NCBI GenBank assembly: GCA_037893225.1
Contig: JAZGUH010000626.1
Span: forward strand, 1,054,001 to 1,118,000
Origin: Hippasteria phrygiana
Taxonomy: Eukaryota; Echinodermata; Asteroidea; Valvatida; Goniasteridae
DNA length: 64,000 nucleotides
Direction: 5' to 3'
In this document: positions 12,072 to 25,472 of the stretch, one piece after another
How the letters are laid out: each line of letters opens with the position of its first letter
Position numbering within the stretch: the first letter of the stretch is position 1
Program-made: the position numbers and the translations under genes
Notes under the pieces: generated by a model
The model's input: the letters and a program-made list of their open reading frames with translations, nothing else
Databases searched by the model: none
Told to the model about the DNA's origin: nothing

Positions 12072-12294
12072 GAATGAGTAAAGCAAGTCATACCCCAGGG
12101 AATTTGACAGGCATGGAGCAATAAATAGAAGGTAATATGCACACAGATGTTGGCCGGAAAGAAAATAAACATTGCGAGGTTTGAATTTTCTCCACAAGTT
12201 TTAACTCTAGGAAGCCGCCGATGATTGCAACATGTAGCGCCAGATCTAAGCTATCCATACATGTCAAAATTACTGTATTTGGTTTATATTTCAT
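12064..12294. repeat. A/B hybrid monomer, junction of a 3,003-bp duplication
   Basis: The unit begins like A (TTAAGAATG at monomer position 8) but from position 86 onward is B (TTGGCCGG, AAGTTTTAAC, GATGATT, GTTTATA). The crossover lies between monomer positions 8 and 86, where A and B are identical. It is the joint expected if a 13-monomer block was duplicated by unequal exchange between an A and a B. Confidence 0.85.
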
Positions 12295-13449
12295 GCAATT
12301 ATGAATGAGTAAAGCAAGTCATACCCTAGGGAATTTGACAGGCATGGAGCAATAAATAGACGGTAATATGCACACAGATGTTGGCCTGAAAGAAAATAAA
12401 CATTGCGAGGTTTGAATTTTCTCCACAAGTGTTAACTCTAAGAAGCCGCCGATAATTGCAACATGTAGCGCCAGATCTAAGCTATGCATACATGTCAAAA
12501 TTACTGAATTTGGTTGATATTTCATGCAATTATGAATGAGTAAAGCAAGTCATACCCTAGGGAATTTGACATGCATGGAGCAATAAATCGAAGGTAATAT
12601 GCACACAGATGTTAGCCGGAAAGAAAATAAACATTGCGAGGTTTGAATTTTCTCCACAAGTTTTAACTCTAGGAAGCCGCCGATGATTGCAACATGTAGC
12701 GCCAGATCTAAGCTATCCATACATGTCAAAATTACTGTATTTGGTTTATATTTCATGCAATTATGAATGAGTAAAGCAAGTCATACCCCAGGGAATTTGA
12801 CAGGCATGGAGCAATAAATAGAAGGTAATATGCACACAGATGTTGGCCGGAAAGAAAATAAACATTGCGAGGTTTGAATTTTCTCCACAAGTTTTAACTC
12901 TAGGAAGCCGCCGATGATTGCAACATGTAGCGCCAGATCTAAGATATCCATACATGTCAAAATTACTGTATTTGGTTGATATTTCATGCAATTATGAATG
13001 AGTAAAGCAAGTCATACCCCAGGGAATTTGACATGCATGGAGCAATAAATAGACGGTAACATGTACACAGATGTTGGCCGGAAAGAAAATAAACATTGCG
13101 AGGTTTGAATTTTCTCCACAAGTTTTAACTCTAGGAAGCCGCCGATGATTGCAACATGTAGCGCCAGATCTAAGATATCCATACATGTCAAAATTACTGT
13201 ATTTGGTTGATATTTCATGCAATTATGAATGAGTAAAGCAAGTCATACCCCAGGGAATTTGACATGCATGGAGCAATAAATAGACGGTAATATGTACACA
13301 GGTGTTGGCCGGAAAGAAAATAAACATTGCGAGGTTTGAATTTTCTCCACAAGTTTTAACTCTAAGAAGCCGCCGATGATTGCAACATGTAGCGCCAGAT
13401 CTAAGCTATCCATACATGTCAAAATTACTGTATTTGGTTGATATTTCAT
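12064..13449. repeat. HOR copy II-3, one monomer short (A/B-C-D-E-F-G, 1,386 bp)
   Basis: A six-monomer copy in which A and B are replaced by a single A/B hybrid. The rest follows the usual order. Its D monomer matches that of copy II-1. Confidence 0.9.
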
Positions 13450-15074
13450 GCAATTAATAATGAGTAAAGCAAGTCATACCCCAGGGAATTTGACAGGCAT
13501 GGAGCAATAAATAGAAGGTAATATGCACACAGATGGTGGCAAGGAAGAAAATAAACATTGCGAGGTTTGAATTTTCTCCACAAGTGTTAACTCTAAGAAG
13601 CCGCCGATAATTGCAACATGTAGCGCCAGATCTAAGCTATCCATACATGTCAAAATTACTGAATTTGGTTGATATTTCATGCAATTATGAATGAGTAAAG
13701 CAAGTCATACCCCAGGGAATTTGACAGGCATGGAGCAATAAATAGAAGGTAATATGCACACAGATGTTGGCCGGAAAGAAAATAAACATTGCGAGGTTTG
13801 AATTTTCTCCACAAGTTTTAACTCTAGGAAGCCGCCGATGATTGCAACATGTAGCGCCAGATCTAAGCTATCCATACATGTCAAAATTACTGTATTTGGT
13901 TTATATTTCATGCAATTATGAATGAGTAAAGCAAGTCATACCCTAGGGAATTTGACAGGCATGGAGCAATAAATAGACGGTAATATGCACACAGATGTTG
14001 GCCTGAAAGAAAATAAACATTGCGAGGTTTGAATTTTCTCCACAAGTGTTAACTCTAAGAAGCCGCCGATAATTGCAACATGTAGCGCCAGATCTAAGCT
14101 ATGCATACATGTCAAAATTACTGAATTTGGTTGATATTTCATGCAATTATGAATGAGTAAAGCAAGTCATACCCTAGGGAATTTGACAGGCATGGAGCAA
14201 TAAATCGAAGGTAATATGCACACAGATGTTAGCCGGAAAGAAAATAAACATTGCGAGGTTTGAATTTTCTCCACAAGTTTTAACTCTAGGAAGCCGCCGA
14301 TGATTGCAACATGTAGCGCCAGATCTAAGCTATCCATACATGTCAAAATTACTGTATTTGGTTTATATTTCATGCAATTATGAATGAGTAAAGCAAGTCA
14401 TACCCCAGGGAATTTGACAGGCATGGAGCAATAAATAGAAGGTAATATGCACACAGATGTTGGCCGGAAAGAAAATAAACATTGCGAGGTTTGAATTTTC
14501 TCCACAAGTTTTAACTCTAGGAAGCCGCCGATGATTGCAACATGTAGCGCCAGATCTAAGATATCCATACATGTCAAAATTACTGTATTTGGTTGATATT
14601 TCATGCAATTATGAATGAGTAAAGCAAGTCATACCCCAGGGAATTTGACATGCATGGAGCAATAAATAGACGGTAACATGTACACAGATGTTGGCCGGAA
14701 AGAAAATAAACATTGCGAGGTTTGAATTTTCTCCACAAGTTTTAACTCTAGGAAGCCGCCGATGATTGCAACATGTAGCGCCAGATCTAAGATATCCATA
14801 CATGTCAAAATTACTGTATTTGGTTGATATTTCATGCAATTATGAATGAGTAAAGCAAGTCATACCCCAGGGAATTTGACATGCATGGAGCAATAAATAG
14901 ACGGTAATATGTACACAGGTGTTGGCCGGAAAGAAAATAAACATTGCGAGGTTTGAATTTTCTCCACAAGTTTTAACTCTAAGAAGCCGCCGATGATTGC
15001 AACATGTAGCGCCAGATCTAAGCTATCCATACATGTCAAAATTACTGTATTTGGTTGATATTTCATGCAATTAA
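12072..15074. repeat. Tandem duplication of 3,003 bp (13 monomers), copy 2
   Basis: Second copy of the 9,069-12,071 block. It begins inside the A/B hybrid and ends near the start of the A monomer at 15,067, after which the sequence follows A rather than B. Confidence 0.8.
13450..15066. repeat. HOR copy II-4 (A-B-C-D-E-F-G, 1,617 bp)
   Basis: Complete copy and the partner of copy II-2. It shares TTAATAATG in A and the same D variant at an offset of 3,003 bp. Confidence 0.9.
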
Positions 15075-16683
15075 GAATGAGTAAAGCAAGTCATACCCCA
15101 GGGAATTTGACAGGCATGGAGCAATAAATATAAGGTAATATGCACACAGATGGTGGCAAGGAAGAAAATAAACATTGCGAGGTTTGAATTTTCTCCACAA
15201 GTGTTAACTCTAAGAAGCCGCCGATAATTGCAACATGTAGCGCCAGATCTAAGCTATCCATACATGTCAAAATTACTGAATTTGGTTGATATTTCATGCA
15301 ATTATGAATGAGTAAAGCAAGTCATACCCCAGGGAATTTGACAGGCATGGAGCAATAAATAGAAGGTAATATGCACACAGATGTTGGCCGGAAAGAAAAT
15401 AAACATTGCGAGGTTTGAATTTTCTCCACAAGTTTTAACTCTAGGAAGCCGCCGATGATTGCAACATGTAGCGCCAGATCTAAGCTATCCATACATGTCA
15501 AAATTACTGTATTTGGTTTATATTTCATGCAATTATGAATGAGTAAAGCAAGTCATACCCTAGGGAATTTGACAGGCATGGAGCAATAAATAGACGGTAA
15601 TATGCACACAGATGTTGGCCTGAAAGAAAATAAACATTGCGAGGTTTGAATTTTCTCCACAAGTGTTAACTCTAAGAAGCCGCCGATAATTGCAACATGT
15701 AGCGCCAGATCTAAGCTATGCATACATGTCAAAATTACTGAATTTGGTTGATATTTCATGCAATTATGAATGAGTAAAGCAAGTCATACCCTAGGGAATT
15801 TGACAGGCATGGAGCAATAAATCGAAGGTAATATGCACACAGATGTTGGCCGGAAAGAAAATAAACATTGCGAGGTTTGAATTTTCTCCACAAGTTTTAA
15901 CTCTAGGAAGCCGCCGATGATTGCAACATGTAGCGCCAGATCTAAGCTATCCATACATGTCAAAATTACTGTATTTGGTTTATATTTCATGCAATTATGA
16001 ATGAGTAAAGCAAGTCATACCCCAGGGAATTTGACAGGCATGGAGCAATAAATAGAAGGTAATATGCACACAGATGTTGGCCGGAAAGAAAATAAACATT
16101 GCGAGGTTTGAATTTTCTCCACAAGTTTTAACTCTAGGAAGCCGCCGATGATTGCAACATGTAGCGCCAGATCTAAGATATCCATACATGTCAAAATTAC
16201 TGTATTTGGTTGATATTTCATGCAATTATGAATGAGTAAAGCAAGTCATACCCCAGGGAATTTGACATGCATGGAGCAATAAATAGACGGTAACATGTAC
16301 ACAGATGTTGGCCGGAAAGAAAATAAACATTGCGAGGTTTGAATTTTCTCCACAAGTTTTAACTCTAGGAAGCCGCCGATGATTGCAACATGTAGCGCCA
16401 GATCTAAGATATCCATACATGTCAAAATTACTGTATTTGGTTGATATTTCATGCAATTATGAATGAGTAAAGCAAGTCATACCCCAGGGAATTTGACATG
16501 CATGGAGCAATAAATAGACGGTAATATGTACACAGGTGTTGGCCGGAAAGAAAATAAACATTGCGAGGTTTGAATTTTCTCCACAAGTTTTAACTCTAAG
16601 AAGCCGCCGATGATTGCAACATGTAGCGCCAGATCTAAGCTATCCATACATGTCAAAATTACTGTATTTGGTTGATATTTCAT
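15067..16683. repeat. HOR copy II-5 (A-B-C-D-E-F-G, 1,617 bp)
   Basis: Complete copy. Its A monomer has a private AAATATAAGG and its D monomer has TTGGCCGG rather than TTAGCCGG, so it lies outside the 3,003-bp duplication. Confidence 0.9.
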
Positions 16684-17145
16684 GCAATTAAGAATGAGTA
16701 AAGCAAGTCATACCCCAGGGAATTTGACAGGCATGGAGCAATAAATAGAAGGTAATATGCACACAGATGGTGGCAAGGAAGAAAATAAACATTGCGAGGT
16801 TTGAATTTTCTCCACAAGTGTTAACTCTAAGAAGCCGCCGATAATTGCAACATGTAGCGCCAGATCTAAGCTATCCATACATGTCAAAATTACTGAATTT
16901 GGTTGATATTTCATGCAATTATGAATGAGTAAAGCAAGTCATACCCCAGGGAATTTGACAGGCATGGAGCAATAAATAGAAGGTAATATGCACACAGATG
17001 TTGGCCGGAAAGAAAATAAACATTGCGAGGTTTGAATTTTCTCCACACGTTTTAACTCTAGGAAGCCGCCGATGATTGCAACATGTAGCGCCAGATCTAA
17101 GCTATCCATACATGTCAAAATTACTGTATTTGGTTTATATTTCAT
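16684..17145. repeat. HOR copy II-6, truncated (A-B only)
   Basis: A (16,684-16,914) and B (16,915-17,145, with a private CCACACG) are followed at 17,146 by an H-like monomer with GGCCTG and CATACGTGTC. The regular order ends here. Confidence 0.85.
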
Positions 17146-19456
17146 GCAATTATGAATGAGTAAAGCAAGTCATACCCTAGGGAATTTGACAGGCATGGAG
17201 CAATAAATAGAAGGTAATATGCACACAGATGTTGGCCTGAAAGAAAATAAACATTGCGAGGTTTGAATTTTCTCCACAAGTGTTAACTCTAAGAAGCCGC
17301 CGATAATTGCAACATGTAGCGCCAGATCTAAGCTATCCATACGTGTCAAAATTACTGAATTTGGTTGATATTTCATGCAATTATGAATGAGTAAAGCAAG
17401 TCCATACCCCAGGGAATTTGACATGCATGGAGCAATAAATAGACGGTAACATGTACACAGATGTTGGCCGGAAAGAAAATAAACATTGCGAGGTTTGAAT
17501 TTTCTCCACAAGTTTTAACTCTAGGAAGCCGCCGATGATTGCAACATGTAGCGCCAGATCTAAGCTATCCATACATGTCAAAATTACTGTATTTGGTTTA
17601 TATTTCATGCAATTATGAATGAGTAAAGCAAGTCATACCCCAGGGAATTTGACAGGCATGGAGCAATAAATAGAAGGTAATATGCACACAGATGTTGGCC
17701 GGAAAGAAAATAAACATTGCGAGGTTTGAATTTTCTCCACAAGTTTTAACTCTAGGAAGCCGCCGATGATTGCAACATGTAGCGCCAGATCTAAGATATC
17801 CATACATGTCAAAATTACTGTATTTGGTTGATATTTCATGCAATTATGAATGAGTAAAGCAAGTCATACCCCAGGGAATTTGACATGCATGGAGCAATAA
17901 ATAGACGGTAACATGTACACAGATGTTGGCCGGAAAGAAAATAAACATTGCGAGGTTTGAATTTTCTCCACAAGTTTTAACTCTAGGAAGCCGCCGATGA
18001 TTGCAACATGTAGCGCCAGATCTAAGATATCCATACATGTCAAAATTACTGTATTTGGTTGATATTTCATGCAATTAAGAATGAGTAAAGCAAGTCATAC
18101 CCCAGGGAATTTGACAGGCATGGAGCAATAAATAGAAGGTAATATGCACACAGATGGTGGCAAGGAAGAAAATAAACATTGCGAGGTTTGAATTTTCTCC
18201 ACAAGTGTTAACTCTAAGAAGCCGCCGATGATTGCAACATGTAGCGCCAGATCTAAGCTATCCATACATGTCAAAATTACTGAATTTGGTTGATATTTCA
18301 TGCAATTATGAATGAGTAAAGCAAGTCATACCCCAGGGAATTTGACAGGCATGGAGCAATAAATAGAAGGTAATATGCACACAGATGTTGGCCGGAAAGA
18401 AAATAAACATTGCGAGGTTTGAATTTTCTCCACAAGTTTTAACTCTAGGAAGCCGCCGATGATTGCAACATGTAGCGCCAGATCTAAGCTATCCATACAT
18501 GTCAATATTACTGTATTTGGTTTATATTTCATGCAATTATGAATGAGTAAAGCAAGTCATACCCTAGGGAATTTGACAGGCATGGAGCAATAAATAGAAG
18601 GTAATATGCACACAGATGTTGGCCGGAAAGAAAATAAACATTGCGAGGTTTGAATTTTCTCCACAAGTTTTAACTCTAGGAAGCCGCCGATAATTGCAAC
18701 ATGTAGCGCCAGATCTAAGCTATCCATACATGTCAAAATTACTGTATTTGGTTTATATTTCATGCAATTATGAATGAGTAAAGCAAGTCATACCCTAGGG
18801 AATTTGACAGGCATGGAGCAATAAATAGACGGTAATATGCACACAGATGTTGGCCTGAAAGAAAATAAACATTGCGAGGTTTGAATTTTCTCCACAAGTT
18901 TTAACTCTAAGAAGCCGCCGATAATTGCAACATGTAGCGCCAGATCTAAGCTATCCATACATGTCAAATTTACTGAATTTGGTTGATATTTCATGCAATT
19001 ATGAATGAGTAAAGCAAGTCATACCCTAGGGAATTTGACAGGCATGGAGCAATAAATCGAAGGTAATATGCACACAGATGTTGGCCGGAAAGAAAATAAA
19101 CATTGCGAGGTTTGAATTTTCTCCACAAGTTTTAACTCTAGGAAGCCGCCGATGATTGCAACATGTAGCGCCAGATCTAAGCTATCCATACATGTCAAAA
19201 TTACTGTATTTGGTTTATATTTCATGCAATTATGAATGAGTAAAGCAAGTCATACCCTAGGGAATTTGACAGGCATGGAGCAATAAATAGACGGTAATAT
19301 GCACACAGATGTTGGCCTGAAAGAAAATAAACATTGCGAGGTTTGAATTTTCTCCACAAGTGTTAACTCTAAGAAGCCGCCGATAATTGCAACATGTAGC
19401 GCCAGATCTAAGCTATCCATACGTGTCAAAATTACTGAATTTGGTTGATATTTCAT

Positions 19457-21076
19457 GCAATTATGAATGAGTAAAGCAAGTCCATACCCCAGGGAATTTG
19501 ACATGCATGGAGCAATAAATAGACGGTAACATGTACACAGATGTTGGCCGGAAAGAAAATAAACATTGCGAGGTTTGAATTTTCTCCACAAGTTTTAACT
19601 CTAGGAAGCCGCCGATGATTGCAACATGTAGCGCCAGATCTAAGCTATCCATACATGTCAATATTACTGTATTTGGTTTATATTTCATGCAATTATGAAT
19701 GAGTAAAGCAAGTCATACCCTAGGGAATTTGACAGGCATGGAGCAATAAATAGAAGGTAATATGCACACAGATGTTGGCCGGAAAGAAAATAAACATTGC
19801 GAGGTTTGAATTTTCTCCACAAGTTTTAACTCTAGGAAGCCGCCGATAATTGCAACATGTAGCGCCAGATCTAAGCTATCCATACATGTCAAAATTACTG
19901 TATTTGGTTTATATTTCATGCAATTATGAATGAGTAAAGCAAGTCATACCCTAGGGAATTTGACAGGCATGGAGCAATAAATAGACGGTAATATGCACAC
20001 AGATGTTGGCCTGAAAGAAAATAAACATTGCGAGGTTTGAATTTTCTCCACAAGTTTTAACTCTAAGAAGCCGCCGATAATTGCAACATGTAGCGCCAGA
20101 TCTAAGCTATCCATACATGTCAAAATTACTGAATTTGGTTGATATTTCATGCAATTATGAATGAGTAAAGCAAGTCCATACCCCAGGGAATTTGACAGGC
20201 ATGGAGCAATAAATAGACGGTAATATGTACACAGGTGTTGGCCTGAAAGAAAATAAACATTGCGAGGTTTTGAATTTTCTCCACAAGTGTTAACTCTAAG
20301 AAGCCGCCGATAATTGCAACATGTAGCGCCAGATCTAAGCTAGGCATACATGTCAAAATTACTGAATTTGGTTGATATTTCATGCAATTAAGAATGAGTA
20401 AAGCAAGTCATACCCCAGGGAATTTGACAGGCATGGAGCAATAAATAGAAGGTAATATGCACACAGATGGTGGCAAGGAAGAAAATAAACATTGCGAGGT
20501 TTGAATTTTCTCCACAAGTGTTAACTCTAAGAAGCCGCCGATAATTGCAACATGTAGCGCCAGATCTAAGCTATCCATACATGTCAAAATTACTGAATTT
20601 GGTTGATATTTCATGCAATTATGAATGAGTAAAGCAAGTCATACCCCAGGGAATTTGACAGGCATGGAGCAATAAATAGAAGGTAATATGCACACAGATG
20701 TTGGCCGGAAAGAAAATAAACATTGCGAGGTTTGAATTTTCTCCACAAGTTTTAACTCTAGGAAGCCGCCGATGATTGCAACATGTAGCGCCAGATCTAA
20801 GATATCCATACATGTCAAAATTACTGTATTTGGTTGATATTTCATGCAATTATGAATGAGTAAAGCAAGTCATACCCCAGGGAATTTGACATGCATGGAG
20901 CAATAAATAGACGGTAACATGTACACAGATGTTGGCCGGAAAGAAAATAAACATTGCGAGGTTTGAATTTTCTCCACAAGTTTTAACTCTAGGAAGCCGC
21001 CGATGATTGCAACATGTAGCGCCAGATCTAAGATATCCATACATGTCAAAATTACTGTATTTGGTTGATATTTCAT
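19457..21076. repeat. Tandem duplication of 1,620 bp (7 monomers), copy 1
   Basis: Order F(232)-K-H-G-like(233)-A-E-F. The period is three bases longer than 7 x 231 because it holds one 232-bp and one 233-bp unit. It shares with the next copy CAATATTACTG in the first unit and the extra T (GGTTTTGAA) in the fourth. Confidence 0.88.
20151..20383. repeat. 233-bp monomer with a 1-bp insertion (first copy)
   Basis: Carries both the extra C of the 232-bp form and an extra T in GGTTTTGAATT (20,268-20,271). The right half has AAGTGTTAAC and CTAGGCAT. Confidence 0.92.
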
Positions 21077-22696
21077 GCAATTATGAATGAGTAAAGCAAG
21101 TCCATACCCCAGGGAATTTGACATGCATGGAGCAATAAATAGACGGTAACATGTACACAGATGTTGGCCGGAAAGAAAATAAACATTGCGAGGTTTGAAT
21201 TTTCTCCACAAGTTTTAACTCTAGGAAGCCGCCGATGATTGCAACATGTAGCGCCAGATCTAAGCTATCCATACATGTCAATATTACTGTATTTGGTTTA
21301 TATTTCATGCAATTATGAATGAGTAAAGCAAGTCATACCCTAGGGAATTTGACAGGCATGGAGCAATAAATAGAAGGTAATATGCACACAGATGTTGGCC
21401 GGAAAGAAAATAAACATTGCGAGGTTTGAATTTTCTCCACAAGTTTTAACTCTAGGAAGCCGCCGATAATTGCAACATGTAGCGCCAGATCTAAGCTATC
21501 CATACATGTCAAAATTACTGTATTTGGTTTATATTTCATGCAATTATGAATGAGTAAAGCAAGTCATACCCTAGGGAATTTGACAGGCATGGAGCAATAA
21601 ATAGACGGTAATATGCACACAGATGTTGGCCTGAAAGAAAATAAACATTGCGAGGTTTGAATTTTCTCCACAAGTTTTAACTCTAAGAAGCCGCCGATAA
21701 TTGCAACATGTAGCGCCAGATCTAAGCTATCCATACATGTCAAAATTACTGAATTTGGTTGATATTTCATGCAATTATGAATGAGTAAAGCAAGTCCATA
21801 CCCCAGGGAATTTGACAGGCATGGAGCAATAAATAGACGGTAATATGTACACAGGTGTTGGCCTGAAAGAAAATAAACATTGCGAGGTTTTGAATTTTCT
21901 CCACAAGTGTTAACTCTAAGAAGCCGCCGATAATTGCAACATGTAGCGCCAGATCTAAGCTAGGCATACATGTCAAAATTACTGAATTTGGTTGATATTT
22001 CATGCAATTAAGAATGAGTAAAGCAAGTCATACCCCAGGGAATTTGACAGGCATGGAGCAATAAATAGAAGGTAATATGCACACAGATGGTGGCAAGGAA
22101 GAAAATAAACATTGCGAGGTTTGAATTTTCTCCACAAGTGTTAACTCTAAGAAGCCGCCGATAATTGCAACATGTAGCGCCAGATCTAAGCTATCCATAC
22201 ATGTCAAAATTACTGAATTTGGTTGATATTTCATGCAATTATGAATGAGTAAAGCAAGTCATACCCCAGGGAATTTGACAGGCATGGAGCAATAAATAGA
22301 AGGTAATATGCACACAGATGTTGGCCGGAAAGAAAATAAACATTGCGAGGTTTGAATTTTCTCCACAAGTTTTAACTCTAGGAAGCCGCCGATGATTGCA
22401 ACATGTAGCGCCAGATCTAAGATATCCATACATGTCAAAATTACTGTATTTGGTTGATATTTCATGCAATTATGAATGAGTAAAGCAAGTCATACCCCAG
22501 GGAATTTGACATGCATGGAGCAATAAATAGACGGTAACATGTACACAGATGTTGGCCGGAAAGAAAATAAACATTGCGAGGTTTGAATTTTCTCCACAAG
22601 TTTTAACTCTAGGAAGCCGCCGATGATTGCAACATGTAGCGCCAGATCTAAGATATCCATACATGTCAAAATTACTGTATTTGGTTGATATTTCAT
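21077..22696. repeat. Tandem duplication of 1,620 bp (7 monomers), copy 2
   Basis: Repeats 19,457-21,076 including its rare indel and substitution. I found no difference at the sites compared. It is followed by a G monomer at 22,697, where the first copy was followed by another F. Confidence 0.88.
21771..22003. repeat. 233-bp monomer with a 1-bp insertion (second copy)
   Basis: Same double insertion as at 20,151-20,383, exactly 1,620 bp downstream. These two are the only 233-bp monomers in the window, which shows the indel was copied with its block. Confidence 0.92.
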
Positions 22697-25472
22697 GCAA
22701 TTATGAATGAGTAAAGCAAGTCATACCCCAGGGAATTTGACATGCATGGAGCAATAAATAGACGGTAATATGTACACAGGTGTTGGCCGGAAAGAAAATA
22801 AACATTGCGAGGTTTGAATTTTCTCCACAAGTTTTAACTCTAAGAAGCCGCCGATGATTGCAACATGTAGCGCCAGATCTAAGCTATCCATACATGTCAA
22901 AATTACTGTATTTGGTTGATATTTCATGCAATTAAGAATGAGTAAAGCAAGTCATACCCCAGGGAATTTGACATGCATGGAGCAATAAATAGAAGGTAAT
23001 ATGCACACAGATGGTGGCAAGGAAGAAAATAAACATTGCGAGGTTTGAATTTTCTCCACAAGTGTTAACTCTAAGAAGCCGCCGATAATTGCAACATGTA
23101 GCGCCAGATCTAAGCTATCCATACATGTCAAAATTACTGAATTTGGTTGATATTTCATGCAATTATGAATGAGTAAAGCAAGTCATACCCCAGGGAATTT
23201 GACAGGCATGGAGCAATAAATAGAAGGTAATATGCACACAGATGTTGGCCGGAAAGAAAATAAACATTGCGAGGTTTGAATTTTCTCCACAAGTTTTAAC
23301 TCTAGGAAGCCGCCGATGATTGCAACATGTAGCGCCAGATCTAAGCTATCCATACATGTCAAAATTACTGTATTTGGTTTATATTTCATGCAATTATGAA
23401 TGAGTAAAGCAAGTCATACCCTAGGGAATTTGACAGGCATGGAGCAATAAATAGACGGTAATATGCACACAGATGTTGGCCTGAAAGAAAATAAACATTG
23501 CGAGGTTTGAATTTTCTCCACAAGTTTTAACTCTAAGAAGCCGCCGATAATTGCAACATGTAGCGCCAGATCTAAGCTATCCATACATGTCAAAATTACT
23601 GAATTTGGTTGATATTTCATGCAATTATGAATGAGTAAAGCAAGTCCATACCCCAGGGAATTTGACAGGCATGGAGCAATAAATAAGAGGTAATCTGCAC
23701 ACAGATGGTGGCCGGGAAGAAAATAAACATTGCGAGGTTTGAATTTTCTCCACAAGTGTTAACTCTAAGAAGCCGCCGATGATTGCAACATGTAGCGCCA
23801 GATCTAAGCTATCCATACATGTCAAAATTACTGTATTTGGTTGATATTTCATGCAATTATGAATGAGTAAAGCAAGTCATACCCTAGGGAATTTGACAGG
23901 CATGGAGCAATAAATAGACGGTAATATGCACACAGATGTTGGCCTGAAAGAAAATAAACATTGCGAGGTTTGAATTTTCTCCACAAGTGTTAACTCTAAG
24001 AAGCCGCCGATAATTGCAACATGTAGCGCCAGATCTAAGCTATCCATACGTGTCAAAATTACTGAATTTGGTTGATATTTCATGCAATTATGAATGAGTA
24101 AAGCAAGTCCATACCCCAGGGAATTTGACATGCATGGAGCAATAAATAGACTGTAACATGTACACAGATGTTGGCCGGAAAGAAAATAAACATTGCGAGG
24201 TTTGAATTTTCTCCACAAGTTTTAACTCTAGGAAGCCGCCGATGATTGCAACATGTAGCGCCAGATCTAAGCTATCCATACATGTCAATATTACTGTATT
24301 TGGTTTATATTTCATGCAATTATGAATGAGTAAAGCAAGTCATACCCTAGGGAATTTGACAGGCATGGAGCAATAAATAGAAGGTAATATGCACACAGAT
24401 GTTGGCCGGAAAGAAAATAAACATTGCGAGGTTTGAATTTTCTCCACAAGTTTTAACTCTAGGAAGCCGCCGATAATTGCAACATGTAGCGCCAGATCTA
24501 AGATATCCATACATGTCAAAATTACTGTATTTGGTTTATATTTCATGCAATTATGAATGAGTAAAGCAAGTCATACCCTAGGGAATTTGACAGGCATGGA
24601 GCAATAAATAGACGGTAATATGCACACAGATGTTGGCCTGAAAGAAAATAAACATTGCGAGGTTTGAATTTTCTCCACAAGTTTTAACTCTAAGAAGCCG
24701 CCGATAATTGCAACATGTAGCGCCAGATCTAAGCTATCCATACATGTCAAAATTACTGAATTTGGTTGATATTTCATGCAATTATGAATGAGTAAAGCAA
24801 GTCCATACCCCAGGGAATTTGACAGGCATGGAGCAATAAATAAGAGGTAATCTGCACACAGATGGTGGCCGGGAAGAAAATAAACATTGCGAGGTTTGAA
24901 TTTTCTCCACAAGTGTTAACTCTAAGAAGCCGCCGATAATTGCAACATGTAGCGCCAGATCTAAGCTAGGCATACATGTCAAAATTACTGAATTTGGTTG
25001 ATATTTCATGCAATTATGAATGAGTAAAGCAAGTCATACCCTAGGGAATTTGACAGGCATGGAGCAATAAATCGAAGGTAATATGCACACAGATGTTGGC
25101 CGGAAAGAAAATAAACATTGCGAGGTTTGAATTTTCTCCACAAGTTTTAACTCTAGGAAGCCGCCGATGATTGCAACATGTAGCGCCAGATCTAAGCTAT
25201 CCATACATGTCAAAATTACTGAATTTGGTTGATATTTCATGCAATTATGAATGAGTAAAGCAAGTCCATACCCCAGGGAATTTGACATGCATGGAGCAAT
25301 AAATAAGAGGTAATCTGCACACAGATGTTGGCCGGAAAGAAAATAAACATTGCGAGGTTTGAATTTTCTCCACAAGTTTTAACTCTAGGAAGCCGCCGAT
25401 GATTGCAAAATGTAGCGCCAGATCTAAGATATCCATACATGTCAAAATTACTGTATTTGGTTGATATTTCAT

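Larger units (their letters stand above)
8830..17145. repeat. Array domain II: 7-monomer HOR, 1,617-bp period
   Basis: Thirty-six consecutive monomers, all exactly 231 bp, follow the order A-B-C-D-E-F-G. A has TTAAGAATG (or TTAATAATG) and GGTGGCAAGG. B has CCCCAG, AGAAGG and a GTTTATA end. C has GGCCTG, then AAGTGTTAAC and CTATGCAT. D has AAATCGAAGG, usually with TTAGCCGG. E has CCCCAG, GACAGG and AGATATCC. F has GACATGCATGG, TAACATGTAC and AGATATCC. G has TAATATGTAC and CAGGTG. C looks like an H left half joined to an R right half. The domain is flanked by 232-bp units on both sides (8,367-8,598 and 17,377-17,608). Confidence 0.92.
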
